Origin: Mactra quadrangularis
Lineage: Eukaryota > Mollusca > Bivalvia > Venerida > Mactridae
Length of the DNA: 64,000 nucleotides
Direction: 5' to 3'
Assembly: GCA_025267735.1 (NCBI GenBank)
Contig: CM046304.1
Span: 28,833,381-28,897,380, forward strand
Below, piece after piece: positions 12,701 through 27,700 of this stretch. Each line of letters begins with the position of its first letter. Position 1 is the stretch's first letter. The translations under genes were made by a program, and so were the position numbers. The notes below the pieces were generated by a model. That model did no database searches. It was not told the DNA's origin and saw only the letters and a list, made by a program, of their open reading frames with translations.

Positions 12701-15700
12701 TATCTATGCCTCTGCCCCAACATTGCATTGTACCCAATGTTCCGACTATTTCTCTATAACTGCATTGCATCCCAACACTGATATAATTATTTTGCCCTGC
12801 TGGAAACTAGATTACAATTTCAGATATTATGATGGAATTTTGTTATACAATACATGTACTATTGTTTTGTCGATATTTAGAACCCAACTGAGCAAGTTTA
12901 TTATATCAGAACATTAATGTTTAAATGCACGTGTCATATCATGCATTTTGGATTTTCTCACGTTAGTTATGAGAAAAGCATGTACGTCAACTTGTATAGT
13001 AAGACCTTTAACTAGATTTTCCGAGAACAAGTGATATCTTAAAATATTCTTCCGGGGTCAAATCGCACTTTTCGAAAGGGTTCAATATTCAAACAGACAT
13101 ATTGAGAACTATGCTATTATATACATACTATAAGTAATTATAAAAAATGACAATATAATACTGTGATATCACTCTGTTGAATTTGACTAAAGCATTTAGA
13201 CATTTACATTATTTAGAATATTTAAAGCTGAAATGTCAATTGTCCGCGTATAAGTGAGATTGATGAATTTACTTGTCCGCAGACATATTATTAATTAAAT
13301 GTTCGAGTCGAACAAGTCGGGCATAGAAATTCCACACCCCTGTATTATATACATACAATGTTTGTGTGTGTAGTAGTCTTGGGCTCCAGAATAAAATCCA
13401 TAGAAACTATCAAATCCACGATATGTCGGTGTATAATTCCAGTTACAGAATCCTAGATGCCATCTGCAAATAAGAAAAATAATTTAAAGTTATTATTACA
13501 AAACATAATATGAAAAATGACCAAACCGGGTGTATTACATTGCCAAATACAGAGTTTTACAAAATAGTGTAAAATATATAATTATACTAGAAAGGGACGT
13601 ACGCATTAGTTTATGATCATAAGTTATGGACTCTGGTGCCAGTGGTCACATGCTACGTCCTCAGTCATATTAGACTTTGTCTTTGGGCGAGATCCATGGA
13701 GAACGAGCGCTAGGTAGAATTGTCTCGGGGGACAGATCGTCTGTATACCTTTGATTAATTCAAAACAATAAAATACCCAATGGAAGATATTACAACCTGC
13801 CTCTGTATGAAACTAACAAACTTAAGCATTAACACCTGTGTTCTTATTTTTGGTTGAAAGCTTGGTCATTATTTTAGAATATTCGTTACCAATTAGAAAT
13901 GTGGTCTCTACGGACGATTGGGCTGTGGCGGTTATTCAATACACCTTGTTGCAGACTTATGAATTACATGTATGTACATTAGATAAGTCGATGTACTTAC
14001 TTTCCCACCATGTGTGTAGAATATCCCACCTTCTTTAGAGCTTCCGGTAGCGTCTCTAGATCACGTGGCATATATTTAGGTTGATATCTGTTCACTATAC
14101 CATGTTGCATACCAATATGGAAAGGATAATATCCTGTCATAAGAGCTCCACGCGATCTGAAATAAAACGTATGGAAAATTTTAGTCAAACCAATAGTTAG
14201 AAACAAACAACAAATATTGATTTTGACTCGGTGGACATAAAGTCAAACTATGGCTTTGTCGAAATTGCAAAATTAATGAAGGAGCCTCCGTCCTGCGCAA
14301 ATAAAGATACACGTGCTGTTTAAAGACGGACGTGCGAACTTCAGCTCATATACTTCAAAGGAACCAATGATTGGACCAAATAAGTTATGATGTAAGTCCG
14401 AACTTCGGAAGACTACTCCACTTGAACAGATAGTTTATGGAAATGCGGATCCAAGGAGCTTTCGAAATACAGTTAACCACTCGTGTAAGTAAAAAGTTTG
14501 TGAAAAGAAAAACAAAGACAAAGACGAAGGGTAAATCAACTGTCCTGATTCGCTGTATTTGTACCATGAAATTTTGAAACGTCCCTTAATACAAGCAAAA
14601 CTGTGAATCTTAAAAATTATCAAATGAAACTTGATACTGTTGAAATAAAAAGTGATCTGTTTTATTTTGAGTAAAAGTAAACATGACCGGTATGACCCGG
14701 ATCCATTCTATATATATTTAACTTTCTAATTGACCTTAATTACATATCCATATGAAAAAGCCTGACCGATTTTCGCTTGGTAAGATAATGTTTTATTTAT
14801 TATAATCTAGTCAAGATAACCCAGATTTGATACATAGTTGTATCTGTTTTTGTTATTTATATTAACGTTACTATTATCATTATGTTTTAACCCACTGAAT
14901 TGTTCCTGGAGTTGTAATTTACTCTGGTCGTTAAGATGTAGATTACTCGGCTTCATACGCAGAACTATTTTGTAACGTAGGGCGTAGTATATTCGTAGGA
15001 TCCGCAAAATCTAAATCTTGTAAAAAGAAAAAACCCAACAAATAATATTTTATAAAGTACTTTGTTTCATGGTGTTTGTTAATGTTTTGTTTTATAGATT
15101 TTAATCTCTTTTTTAAACAGTTTGCATGTGCGGATCTAGCATGGGGTCAGGGAGGTCCGGACCCCCCTTGAACTAAAAACAATGTACCAGTCCATTAGTG
15201 TATTTCTTGACTTGTGTCATTTTTAAGTAGCATGAATCAATTTTTCTCGGTGCTTAACATAGATTTAATGGTTATGCACTTTTTATTGTTAATATATTGC
15301 ATTATTCTGCAAAATGTGTATAATGTGGTTGTGGTTTGAAAGTTTGGACCCCCTTCCCTAGAAAAAGTTTGGACACCCCCCCCCCCCCCCCGAGGAAAAA
15401 AAATTCTTGGATCCGCCCCTGGTTTGGACTATGTAAAACGGACAATTCACGTCGCCATCGGTCCTGGAATGCACGTGTTCTAGACTTTATTCTCTGTTCA
15501 TAAAGTACTCTCTCCTTCCTTATAAAACTGCTTTGATCTCCCTCTTTGTCTTTGGGCTATGTGTTAGACCTGTTGTTGTTTCTGATATGTTTGCGTATAC
15601 TTTTTGGAGTAAGATTACTTTGTGATTGTTTGAACATGTACCACCCATGTTTAAATTGGTACTATGGGGTAAGGCCATGCCAAATTGGAATTTTGTTAAG

Positions 15701-18700
15701 CGTCAACTCAAGTTTGACAAACCAAGTTACCTATTCACAAAAACACACAAACCGAAAACGAAAACACAAATATTTTACGACAAAAACAATGCATTATATA
15801 TAATTTTAATGGAAACACATCACCATAATGTATGAAACAATGGGCTGAATTACTTATGAAATAACCAGTTTAAGCACAGACTTAAAACATACATGCATTG
15901 TTTAGTATAAAATGACTAATGTTGTTTTCACGTAAATTATAAACTGTGTATTGTGTTAATGGCTTACGAAGAATAACGTCGAATAATGCCTAACACATGT
16001 TTTCCACGAACGAAATTTTGTTATCGAAACCCGGAACATCGGAATTATCTAAGAAAATTTCACTATTTTTTTGAGAACTCTAAAACCTACGTGCAAGCGG
16101 ACGCTCAACACAATGCCGGTATGGCATGACCTTATCTGCTTGAAGGAGACTACCCAAACAGTCATCATTATGCATATTATAATTTTAATATGTGGTCGAA
16201 AGCGAATTGTTGGAAACGGCAACATATCCTTAAAATTTCCCCTTTTCCTCTCCACGTAATGAATCATTTTACAGTATTGTACATCAAAAGCCAGGAGTTA
16301 ATAGCAAAACTTAACCATAAATTACCCTAAATTTTCCGCACCACATAATATGACATAAATGTATTTACAGACTTATTTAATCGACATCTGGTTCCTCACA
16401 TACTAACCGAATTTTTCTTGGAATTAGAAACATTTCTTAGAATACAAACATGACATCATGCGGGGATATGTATGTACATTGTATTACTATCTGTTTATCT
16501 TTTATCAAACATTACATTTTTATAAGTACTTTGTTGTTAATGTGTTCTATATATAAACCTGCCCACATTTATCTTACTTTATCTTATATTCTAATCTTAT
16601 TATGTCAAATTGAACAGTTCTTGGAATTTCTTTCGGGGCTGTAAATTCGACTGCGCCCGTTTAAAAGATGATGAAATTGAAGGCTGTCGGAACGGTTCTA
16701 GAGGCTGTATTATCGAAAATCTTACGACGGTTTTATGTTGTGATTTACAGAAGGATTTTCTACAATAATTGGTCGTAAAACTGTTTGATAATACTGGTCG
16801 TTGAACCTTCATGGAACTTTATATACAAGGTACATTCATGTACAATTAAGATCCGACAATAGTGGTTTTTGTACCCAAGTAACAAATGGCTAGTTCCTGC
16901 TTTTATCATAATTTAAAAGTTAAAATATCATACTTGCGAGTTGTTTTAGGAGATTGATCTTTAAAACACAAAATTGCAAAGGTTCGAAGACATCAACAGT
17001 AAAATAATGACACATGATGTTATCATTGGCGTCCGCGCCGAAGCACGACACCCCTTATGGAATGAAATCAGATTTTGTGAAAGGGCAACTGCAAAATCTC
17101 GGACCTTTTCGTCAGGCATAATAGTCGATCATTCCAATTATTAGGGGTCCTTCTAAAACACTGAACGCTTCGCTGACGAGTTAAGTTGCGCTTAGAATCT
17201 AACTGACGAGTTAAAAATAGAGCGATTATGTTCTTAACTGACGAGTTAAATAAAGAACGGATTAAAATTGACCGTATTGCTTGCGTGTTTTGTTGATATT
17301 GTTGGTTTTTACGTTTAAGATGACATTGCGATATGTTATCTACACAAATAATGCCATTTTAAGAAATTATAATTAGTTCTAGATAAAAACATTGTTTAAG
17401 AAATGGCAAAAAAGATACTACAAAGTAGAAAATTGAGATTGCGATGTTTATAATTTACATTATAATAATTTTTCACCAATATATTAATTCTAGTGTAGTT
17501 AACAATTAATCCATTCGGAACGACCTCGGCGATCATCTACGAAGATACACCTCGGATATCAATCGTAGTAGAAATACAACAAAGTTATGAGGTCAGGCGA
17601 TTAACCTCATAGGTTAAGTAGTGTCGATGTAAACAATCAACATGGCAGATCATTTTGCAGAAAGTATCGAGTACACAAAACATAATTAAGGATCAACTTT
17701 GATTTGAGTGAATATCAGTTACAGGCATTGAAGAGCTTTAACTGCCCATAATCGTCCGTCATTTTTGGTGTGTGCCAGCGTTCCAAACGTCGGGAACGAG
17801 GCTAGATTCTTCTATGATGGAACTATTTTCGCTCCTCGTGATATCCGAGGTGTATTTGCGTGGAAAATCGCCGAGGTAGTTCCGAATGCAATTAATCAAG
17901 ACGTATTTTCCGAATAAAATTATTAAATATGCCAACCTTAACCAACAAGATCTGTTCTCCTAGTTTATTATTCGTTAGTACATTTCTTACTTTCAAACAT
18001 TCTTTTGGACGCCCTTAGATGCTTTGCATCAATGCTTTTTCTTGTTGTTTTCTTGTATCGTAATACCTTGGTAAATTTGTTACTGTCGCGTTTCCCGCGG
18101 TTTTCTCTGTGTTTTTTTGCTTGCTGGTTTGTTTTGATTCTCTCATGTCAATGCCGTAAGGCCGATTCTTTAACGCCATTGATGAATTTGTTAATGTCGC
18201 TAGGGCCGCGTTTCTCTGATTTTTTGTTTGTTTGTTTTTCTCTTGATTCTCTCAGATCAATGCCATAAGGTCGATTCCTTAACGCAGTTCCAGATTAAAT
18301 GTAATTCCCAGAAGTTAGGACAACCTTGAATGACTTTCTTCATGAAGAATATTCTGTGCTGGAAGACAAGCTCGAATCACAACATGGCAATTTCTAATAT
18401 TTCGCAGTTTAAAATCGATTCAATGCGCATCATCCTCAATTTTTATTAGAAAACTGTCAAACTGTCATTAAAGTCTTCACTCAATGTCATGAGAACTTGT
18501 CACTTTTCTTTCAATATTGCATGTGTGCCTGTTCAGGTCATTCTTCCCTTTGTAATTAAAATGTCAACACACCAGATAATTAAAAGCTTTCTGAAGGCTC
18601 TGGACGAATTGCGCAGTTACATTCTATTTGACTTTTTCCTTTCAACTCTTTCTATACATGCAGGCTTTGGTTAAAATACTAATATCTTGCTGTCAACTTT

Positions 18701-21700
18701 TTTTGTTTATTACAGAACTGTCCGGGATGGGGACAGCAGTGTTATATGCAGCGTCCTTTAAATGCCCTTAGACAAAATCCTATTTTTAGGATGAATCAAC
18801 TAACGTTTACCAATGAAACAATTAAAGGACGTGCTCGATTAGGTTGTCGGAACTGTGCCAGAATCAAACTCCGACTTTTCCACATAATCTGCCAAACGAG
18901 TGGAATTGAATGTCGGAATTGAATCAAAAGGCAATATCCGTACAAAATTTTTCCATTCTTACTTTATTTACAGCAAATAGTTAAATAATTGTTATCGTTA
19001 ACAATCTGGCAAAATTATAGTTTTAACAACATTCACTTTCAAAACACCAAACTTATATGTTGGCAGTTATGTCGCCACCATCTTGGGTATAAATAAAATG
19101 CGAAAGATTCCGTTCACACCACCTTTTTCCATGGAATGGGTAGAACGCTGCCAGAACACAGTTCCGACGCACTCGATTTGAGTTCCCCCACTTCCAACAG
19201 TCGGAATTTCAAGCACGCCCAAAGAGTCAGCTGAGCAAATTTCGAAATCAATATTCATTAGTTTATCAACATATGATTTTTAGTATTCATTAAATGAATA
19301 AGCCATTTAATTGTAATAAAATTTCTTGCGGTATGTATAATCAGTTTTTTTCTGAAAATTTTATCTATCCAAGGAATTTATGAAGGGCGATATATTTTCA
19401 TGTGACATGTAACCATACAGGCTTACGTGCTAACCGATGTTGTTTGTTTTCATAAGCAAACTTGTTTTGTTTACTTCCAACAAATTGTTTCAATTTCGTT
19501 TGAAACCCAGATAGAACCGCTTCTGTAAAACCACTTATCTAAAATTAAATCCCTTAAGTTTAAGGAAGACAAGCAAGCACTCGTATAAAACAGATTAAAA
19601 TCTGGTTTGCTCCAGCAAGACCTGGTTCTATGCATTATCAAAGTGTTTGCATGCAATCTAAAGACAATAAACTGAAAAAATTGTCAAGTGTCAACTATGT
19701 ATAGTCTAAGATAATTATTCATATTTACTTTGGCTGCATGGGCCAATGAGGGAGTGCCTGATCAACATGTGATCATTTACAGTCTGGTTTCTCGCAGGAG
19801 AATGAAATAAGAAGGAAAAAGAGTAACATTCTAGCTTTGATGTAAACCAGACAAAAGTTACTTATGACGTAACATAATTATTCAATATGTTATATAATAA
19901 TTTAATTAACTAGACGATGGGTTAGTTTCTGTGCACCCAGGTATCGGACAGAAATGAGACACTGGTAGTGGTACAACGCGTACTGAGTATAACTAAATCA
20001 CTTCAAACCATTTCTTATACTTACGGACTACATTGAGGTTGTACATAGGATGAGTTACGTATGACTCCTTTCTTGGCCATTTTGTCTAATGTTGGCATAA
20101 CAACATCGGAATTATGCCAAGACACGTCATTCCAACCTGAAAATATACAAATAAATGTGTTCCAGTGTTACAATAACGTCTAATTATTCAGAGAGTATTT
20201 TTGTGATGAATGATAAGGCGACTAATGCTACAGTCCCATTAACATAAAAGTAGCATTGAGGGCACCGTACGGGCGCCGTGCGATCAAGCTTCGCAAGAAC
20301 TCGTACGAACTCTTGCGTACTCGTACGGACTGTTACGTTTTTACGAGGGTCCGTGAGATGAGCCGTGGATACACGTATCAGTTTCAAAGTCAAATCTTGA
20401 ACAAAATTGTGGCTGAGTATGGATTAAACTTGCATATTTTCCAGCTACGGCTCCGTACGGGTTTGTTGTTTTGTGCCATGTGCGTACCGTCACCTTAATA
20501 CGCAAGGCTTCCCACGGCCTACTGCTGTCTGCACGTACAGGTCCGTATCTAGCAACGATTTTATGGGACTGAGGCATAAGAAAGGATCTTCATGCCCAAA
20601 CTAATGGTCACTATATACAGGTTAGGCTGCATATCACATTGTAAACAAACATTTACATAAACATTAATATACGAGTAGTTACAGTTACTGGTAACAATTG
20701 TTCATATATCTGCATATTGCAGATAGTTTGTATTGCTGATGGTTTGTTTGTTTGGGTTTTACGGCGCATCAACACAAAAAGGTAATGGACAAAGGGCTTT
20801 TGTGCTCTAGATTTATGTCTATGTTCATACACACGTCTTCATCATGCCATAACCCATCTTCTTATAGTTCCAAGTTCAGTTTAAAAATAACCAAAAACAT
20901 TATTAATTCATCAAAATGCTATTATTATTTTTAAAAACGAAATTTCGAAGAAATTTTTCAGTCATAACTTGTGTAACATCCTACATTATGCTCAATGTTG
21001 TTTAAATAAAATTTGCTTCTAGTTAAAATTGTATGACATTATCCCAGTGGTAAGTCCATAAGATTAACATAGATTAAAACAGAAGTGTCACAACGCAATG
21101 TATATCTTAAATACTGCGATCTTGTCTTTTAATGCAGATTAACATTGATGATAGCAGTTCGAATGTACAAGAATATTGCTTATTTTAATGTAGTTTAAAG
21201 TCCGGAGACATATTCTTATCTCCGAAATCTATAATTGATCCGGTGTTTGTTGTTTTATCACTAAAATATCTGCTGCATGGAAACATTACTCCAAGGGAAA
21301 GGCAGAATAAGTCTTAGTTAATATTTAAGTAGGCAATCATCGACTAAAAGCCGGACTACTTTATTCGGCGGAGTGATATTCAAGTGCGGACAAGCACATG
21401 TAGCTTTTTTCCGATATTGAAGCTTTGATATACTGAGTAGCCCTGATTTCAAAATGTTTTAATAAACTACTTACTCCACAACTAAAACTTAACTGTCGGG
21501 TCGGTAGCGTAGTTGGTAGCGCGTCTGGATTTCGAATCTAGTGTCCTGAAGGGGGTACAGGTTCGAAACCTACCCGGGAAGGTTATACCCTTTGATGAAA
21601 GTTTGACAATATTGTCAAGTTTCTTCCATTAATAAGGTATATGGAGAAGTTTCCGGCCTTGTGAAAGGGTTGGTGAGTACTGATTATTGACAGGGTTTCA

Positions 21701-24700
21701 GGAAAGCTAGGTTAGGTGCGCTGGACGCGTTAAATGACCTATAAAATTTGTTGCTACGGCGTTAAATCCTACAAAATAAATAACAAAATAACCTAATTGT
21801 TTTCCAGAAATGTGATCCTTCTGTATATACTAAGTACTAACGTACTCATCCAGGAAAGAGAAACAGGTATATTACTTTGACGATAACACATCTCGGCAGG
21901 TCAAAAAAATTGATGTAAATAAACATTACCCCAGATATATTTTGTAGATAATTATCTAAATGGTTAATATATGTACCTGACCGAGAAAAGCAACAAAAGT
22001 CTAAGGTAATTCGATGAATGACATGACACGTGCGCGTCTTAAAGATTTTCATCGTCAGAGGGCGCCACTGATCAAAACAAAACCAACTTGTGTTTGACCT
22101 AAATTTCTTTGTCGCTAAATCAATGTACTTTTCTTTGATACTTTTTCTTATTGGCTTATCTACACATATCTCTAGATTAGTTCAAATCCACCTTCAATGG
22201 TTTATTTTTTCTTCATTTTCTTTATGTATCACTTCAATTTAAATTTGCACGTACAAAAATAACAAAAAAGATAAAGCGGACGTAATTTAAAAAGTGATTA
22301 ATGTATGTTTTAAAGCTTGTTTCAAAATCGAGCTCATTTAGATATAGTATACACAAAAATAATTAATAATGTTACTGCAAAATGGCTGTCAACGCTTCAA
22401 AGTCATGTTTACGCTAATTTCCCGTACCGTAATTAGGATACGATGACATAGATTGAAAAACTTCCTGCTGATATTATTTACGATACCAAAAAAACAATTA
22501 CAAAACAATTAGTTGAAACCATGTATGCAATGTTGACAAACGTTTCACATGAATCGTTTCTTAATGCATAATATTCTCACGAGCAATGTGGAATCCCTGA
22601 TTGTTTCTGCAGGGTAATTTCTCATTAAATCATTTATTTTTATGTCAACTGCTCAACTGTTTATTGTAAAGAAATAAGGCCATTATGCCGTTCTATTTTG
22701 CGTACAAAGTTTATATTATATAACGTTGATGTTGCAAGAACGCATGTAGTGTATTTATATACACACATACAGTATTCTACAAAAGTCTACAGAAACCTGT
22801 TTTTAGGATATACCGTTTTACATTTTACTAACTTATGATATTCAACGTATCCGGGACTATACTGTTTATGAATACCGCATCAGATGAAAAACAAACTGTT
22901 AAGAAGTGACTTATAAAGATTCGAAAGCCAGAACTAGCAACTAACAATAATAAAAATACAAAGACAACATTCCAAAATCAGCATTAATTAGATTAGTAAC
23001 ATATGATTCAAGCCATGCTATAAGAATAAGTTTTATTCATACTAGCAACATTACTTGATCAATTTTTCTCAAACTTTCGTTCGTCCAAGATCTTTTGGAG
23101 GGCACTGTAGCTGTTATATTTCTGTATATTTTCTAGCCAATATTATAGTTGATTTTTTATAAGACGTATACGAGATAATTTATTATGATTTTTTAAGACG
23201 TATATTTCTATCATAACTGAAGCATGGCGTGATGAATATTAATATCTTGATATTTATATCAATATGAATTATCGTGGTTTAGTGCCGCAACTTTTTGCGC
23301 GGAAAAAAGACAATCAATACTAAGTGTGAGTTTAGAATATACACATATACATATACTCGCACATTCAGTCAAGCCTTGTTATTTATTGTTCTTGCATCTA
23401 TACGACCATAGCACTGTTGAACCTCATTTTTCACAACCCGTGTTTTTCACAACTTGTGAAAAACGCGTACGCATTTTTCACAACTTGTGTGAAAAACACG
23501 TTAGCATACAAATTTCATACGAGCATAGAAACGCATTTTTCACAACTTCAAATGTGACGTAAAAAGTTTTGAAAAATTTGAGTTTTTTGGTACTAACGCA
23601 TTTTTCACACTTGTGATTTTTTTAGTTGCTAGCTGTAAGTTAGTAAGTAAGTAAGTATTTTTTTTCATTTTCGTGACATGTTTTATGACAATATTACAAA
23701 CATGAAAACAACATGAAAAGTATTTACAGATAAACACGAGACCCAGTGGGTGTAAGAACCACACTTGCAAAAAGATTTTTTGTGAAAAACGAGGTTTAAA
23801 GTTTGTTACAACCCGTTTTGTAATAAAAGCCCGAATTGTTTTAATTATTACAAAACGGGTTATTACAAAAGTAATTGAACATACAAACGCAATTTGTAAT
23901 CAAATCCCGAAATGTAATAAAATGTCTAGTTATATTAATTTTATCATAAAATATAGTATGATACTTTGAATTATTGGTAAGGAAAGAAAATAATGTTTAA
24001 CAAGCAAACAATAGTGTTCAAATAGACAAATTACTTGCATTCGTCATATAAATTTGAAGATTTCGTCTGAAAAACAAGTTGTCATATTATATTGAAAAAC
24101 GAGTATTTAAAAAGTGGTTGAACTTACCAACCCGTTTATTATAAATAATTATTACAATTCGGGGTTTTATCACAAAACGGACAAACGTTGAAAAAAAACC
24201 ACGAGCGTAATTTTTACAGGTTGTGAAAAACACGGTGTGTGAAAAATGAGGTTCAACGTTTGAACCTCATTTTTCACAGAACGCGTTTTTCACAACCTAT
24301 GAAGAACACGTTCGTGAAAAACGAGGATCAACATGGCAAACTTGCTCAATACCGGAATATGTTGTCGGCCTCGAGGTTTTATCGGCACCCTTTCTCAGCA
24401 ATTTTGTTACGAATTCCAATATTGAGCGACGGTAAAAAATCTGACAATTAAATTTATATATCAATTGTATTAGCTATAACCATATTTATTTAAGTTTAAT
24501 ATTCATGCATCTTCCCAACATGTAAACCTTTTTTACCAACTGTAAATCTTACCAAAATATGAAATAATTTAGAATCTTCATGTTGCCAGCTATGCACAAT
24601 ACATGTATATAAATATTAGTGTCAGGGTGGATAATGGGTTATGTGCTTCATGCCCCAAGAGTCGCTAGTTTGAACTTAAACGACTAAAGCTAGATAGAAG

Positions 24701-27700
24701 TTGCTATGGACATAAATGTTACCATGGATATTTGTGCTGTTTCTAGGGACCGTAACATAGGATGCTAGGACCTAAATGTTTGCTAGAAACATTAACGTAA
24801 TTACTATGGACAATGAAAATGTTGCAATGAGAGTGTGCTTGAGCAGCTGCTATGGATCTCGAGGCGGTCGCTTTGGATGCGAATCTTGTTAATACGAACA
24901 TTTTAACAGTACCATGGGGCATGTGTGCTTACTATGTACCATAAGATGGTTTCTCTATGCGCGTAAGTGGTTGCTTGCACGTAAAGGTGGTTAAATAAGG
25001 CACAAATCTGGCTGGTGGAAGACCTTGGGTGATTGCGACATCTTGCTTCCATGTGCGACATTAACCATCAAAATGATATATTAAAAAAACTGAAACATTA
25101 ATTTTGTTTATCATAATATACCTTTGATATTGACTCATGTTGTGAAAATTGCGTTAGGACTAAAAATCGAGAAATATGTCTAACGTAATTTTCACATTGC
25201 TTATTTGTAAAAAACGCGTACGCAATTTTCACAACTTGTGAAAATTGCGTACGCGTTTTTCACAAGTTGTGAAAAACACGGGTTGTGAAAAATGAGGTTC
25301 AACATAGCACTTATAATATTTGAGAATTGTATGTAAGAAAACATTTTTTTTCAAGTACAAATTGTTGAAATTAATATTATTAATGAAGACTTTTGATAAA
25401 TGCGCTATTATCTCCCTTTGATACGAAAATTTTGTAATTTTCAATTTGTCAATTCAAACTACATGAAATAGTTAATAAAATATAAAAAAAATCTAACACG
25501 GAAAAATAATTAGAACAACAAATACACAATTGGACACCAGTTTTCAGACAAAATTTCAGTGGTCACAATCATAGCTTTGTATCAGGGATATTAATCCCGA
25601 AGCGTATGAACGGTAGATGCACTGTAGATATCTCACGTGACACTGTATGATGCAATATTTCATATCATAATCACGTTATAAACATGATCCATGAGGTCAT
25701 ATAATATCGGTCATTGTTAAAATATTAAAACCCGTAAAATGATAAGAATGACGTCAAAATGATCATGGGGATAGCGTCGAACTCATTGGCACCAGAGTCC
25801 TCACATTTGTTAAATACGTGCATATAATAATATTTTGTCATCAAACACAATTACAAATCAGTATTATATATATGGTAGTGTACATGTATGTATGCACAGA
25901 GAACTATATATAGGGACGTACGCATTATATTATAATCATAAGATATGGACTCTGGTGCCAGTGGTAACGTTCAAGTTAGATGGAGTACCTGATTCTTAGC
26001 CATTAGTGCTCAGATGAGCTAAAATGACCATCCTAAATTTTGCATGTTAAACGTTTCGTCTATATCTATACAGATGTTGGATACTCATCTCATTAAATAA
26101 CCAATGATATTATACACATAAAGAAATCAACATATACCGATGTACAGTATATAACTATAGAAACATAAAGCCTTATTAATTATAAAGGAATTCTTTGTAA
26201 CCTGTTTCATATACATGTATTTACTTTCAAGTGCGAAAAACCACACAAGACATTCTGAATACGCCTCAAATCTAAACGGTTACTATTTTCTCTTTTCAAA
26301 ACCTCAAAATGAAAAAATCCAGAAAAATCCGGAAAAAACACCGATCTTTTTGTTCGGGTTCATAGGATTGCACTGTATAGTGTAAAATGCTGAAACAATG
26401 TATGGTTAAAAAACAAGCATGCAACATCTGTATGCATCGTAAACTTTGATGTAAAGATAACTGTTTTTATTTGCTATGTATGATTAGACACAATTTAGGT
26501 TATATTATATGACTAATATGTGTCATGTATAATTTAGTACGTAAGGTGTATACTGAGTCATGAAAATCCGAGAAAAACTCATTAGGCCACAAAAAGTTGA
26601 TCATATGTTCTAAAGATTAGCTCGCACCTTAATTTTGACGGTTTTTACAAAAATAAAACTATTTTTATTTCCTCGATCGCTCATAAAAATTTTGTCAATA
26701 TTATATATAATATGTATAAAGCAACTGAATTAAGATTTTTTTATTGTTTCTTCTTCGGTCGCTCGCTCCATTTTTTCCCAGAAATCCGTAGAACATATGA
26801 TCAACTTGTTGTGACCTTTTAAAACCAGTTAAAACAATGAATAGTAAGATTTTGGAAATAAAACAAATCTATTGTACCATTTTAAAGAAAATCCATGTTT
26901 ATTTAGCTAGTCTAATATTTCACAAATGTATACAATAAACGGTAGGGGTGTAACTCTACAGTAAAACCTTCATTTGTAATATATTGCAATACGTGTTTTT
27001 TAAAGAAAAAACATTAAAAAATAAAAAATGAATAAACTTTTCTTAAAAAGTCGATTTTTATGAAACGATTAGTATTTTGTTCCGGTTTCTATTATCATAA
27101 AATAGTTCTGATCTTTGAACCGTTGTGAAAACTTTGAGATGATAAACTCCGATAGCATTATGATGAAACAAAGCAGTTTGTCTTTAAATGGTTTCAATAA
27201 TGATTTCTACAAGGATTGACATAATGATGTTTTTTGGATGAATGATGACTATTTGTTTAAAGGTAAGCAGTCAATGGTTACGGCTCATTTTAAACGATTG
27301 CATAACCCGGATCGGTAGCACAGTAGGTAGCACGCATCGATTTCGAATCAAGTGTCCCGAAGGGGGTATGGGTTCGAATCCCAACCGAAAAGGTTATATC
27401 CTTCCCTGAAAAGTTGACAATAATGTCAAGTTTCCTCCATTGATAAGGTATATGAAGTGTCCGGCCTACAGGGGAGTACTGGATATAGACAAGGATCAAG
27501 AAAAGCTGTGTTAGGTGCACTGGACGCCATAAAATAACCTTAAAATTTGTTTTGACACGGTTTTAAACCCAGTATAAATAAATAACATATCAAAATATTC
27601 CCACGAAATGAAAAGAACTTCTCGAAGCGGAAGAATCACAAGTGATGTGTGAGTTTGGTTCGACGAATCATTTGTCTTAGATCAAGCACAAAGCCTATCA

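Larger units (their letters stand above)
14157..20024 (-). other. Sulfatase intron 2 (5.9 kb)
   Basis: Bounded by the GTAAGT donor of exon 2 and the TTTCAG acceptor of exon 3. It contains a cytosine run with flanking ggatccg-type repeat ends (15120..15420), the 377-bp MITE (17512..17888), a three-fold aactgacgagttaa repeat (about 17170..17250) and a two-copy, roughly 115-bp tandem repeat (about 18070..18290). No other gene is seen. Confidence 0.85.

Noticed and set aside
23416..25303. CRISPR-like array, from regularly repeated short blocks
   Set aside because: The blocks are inverted as well as direct, spacing is irregular, and the outer target duplication marks a transposon. The genome is eukaryotic.
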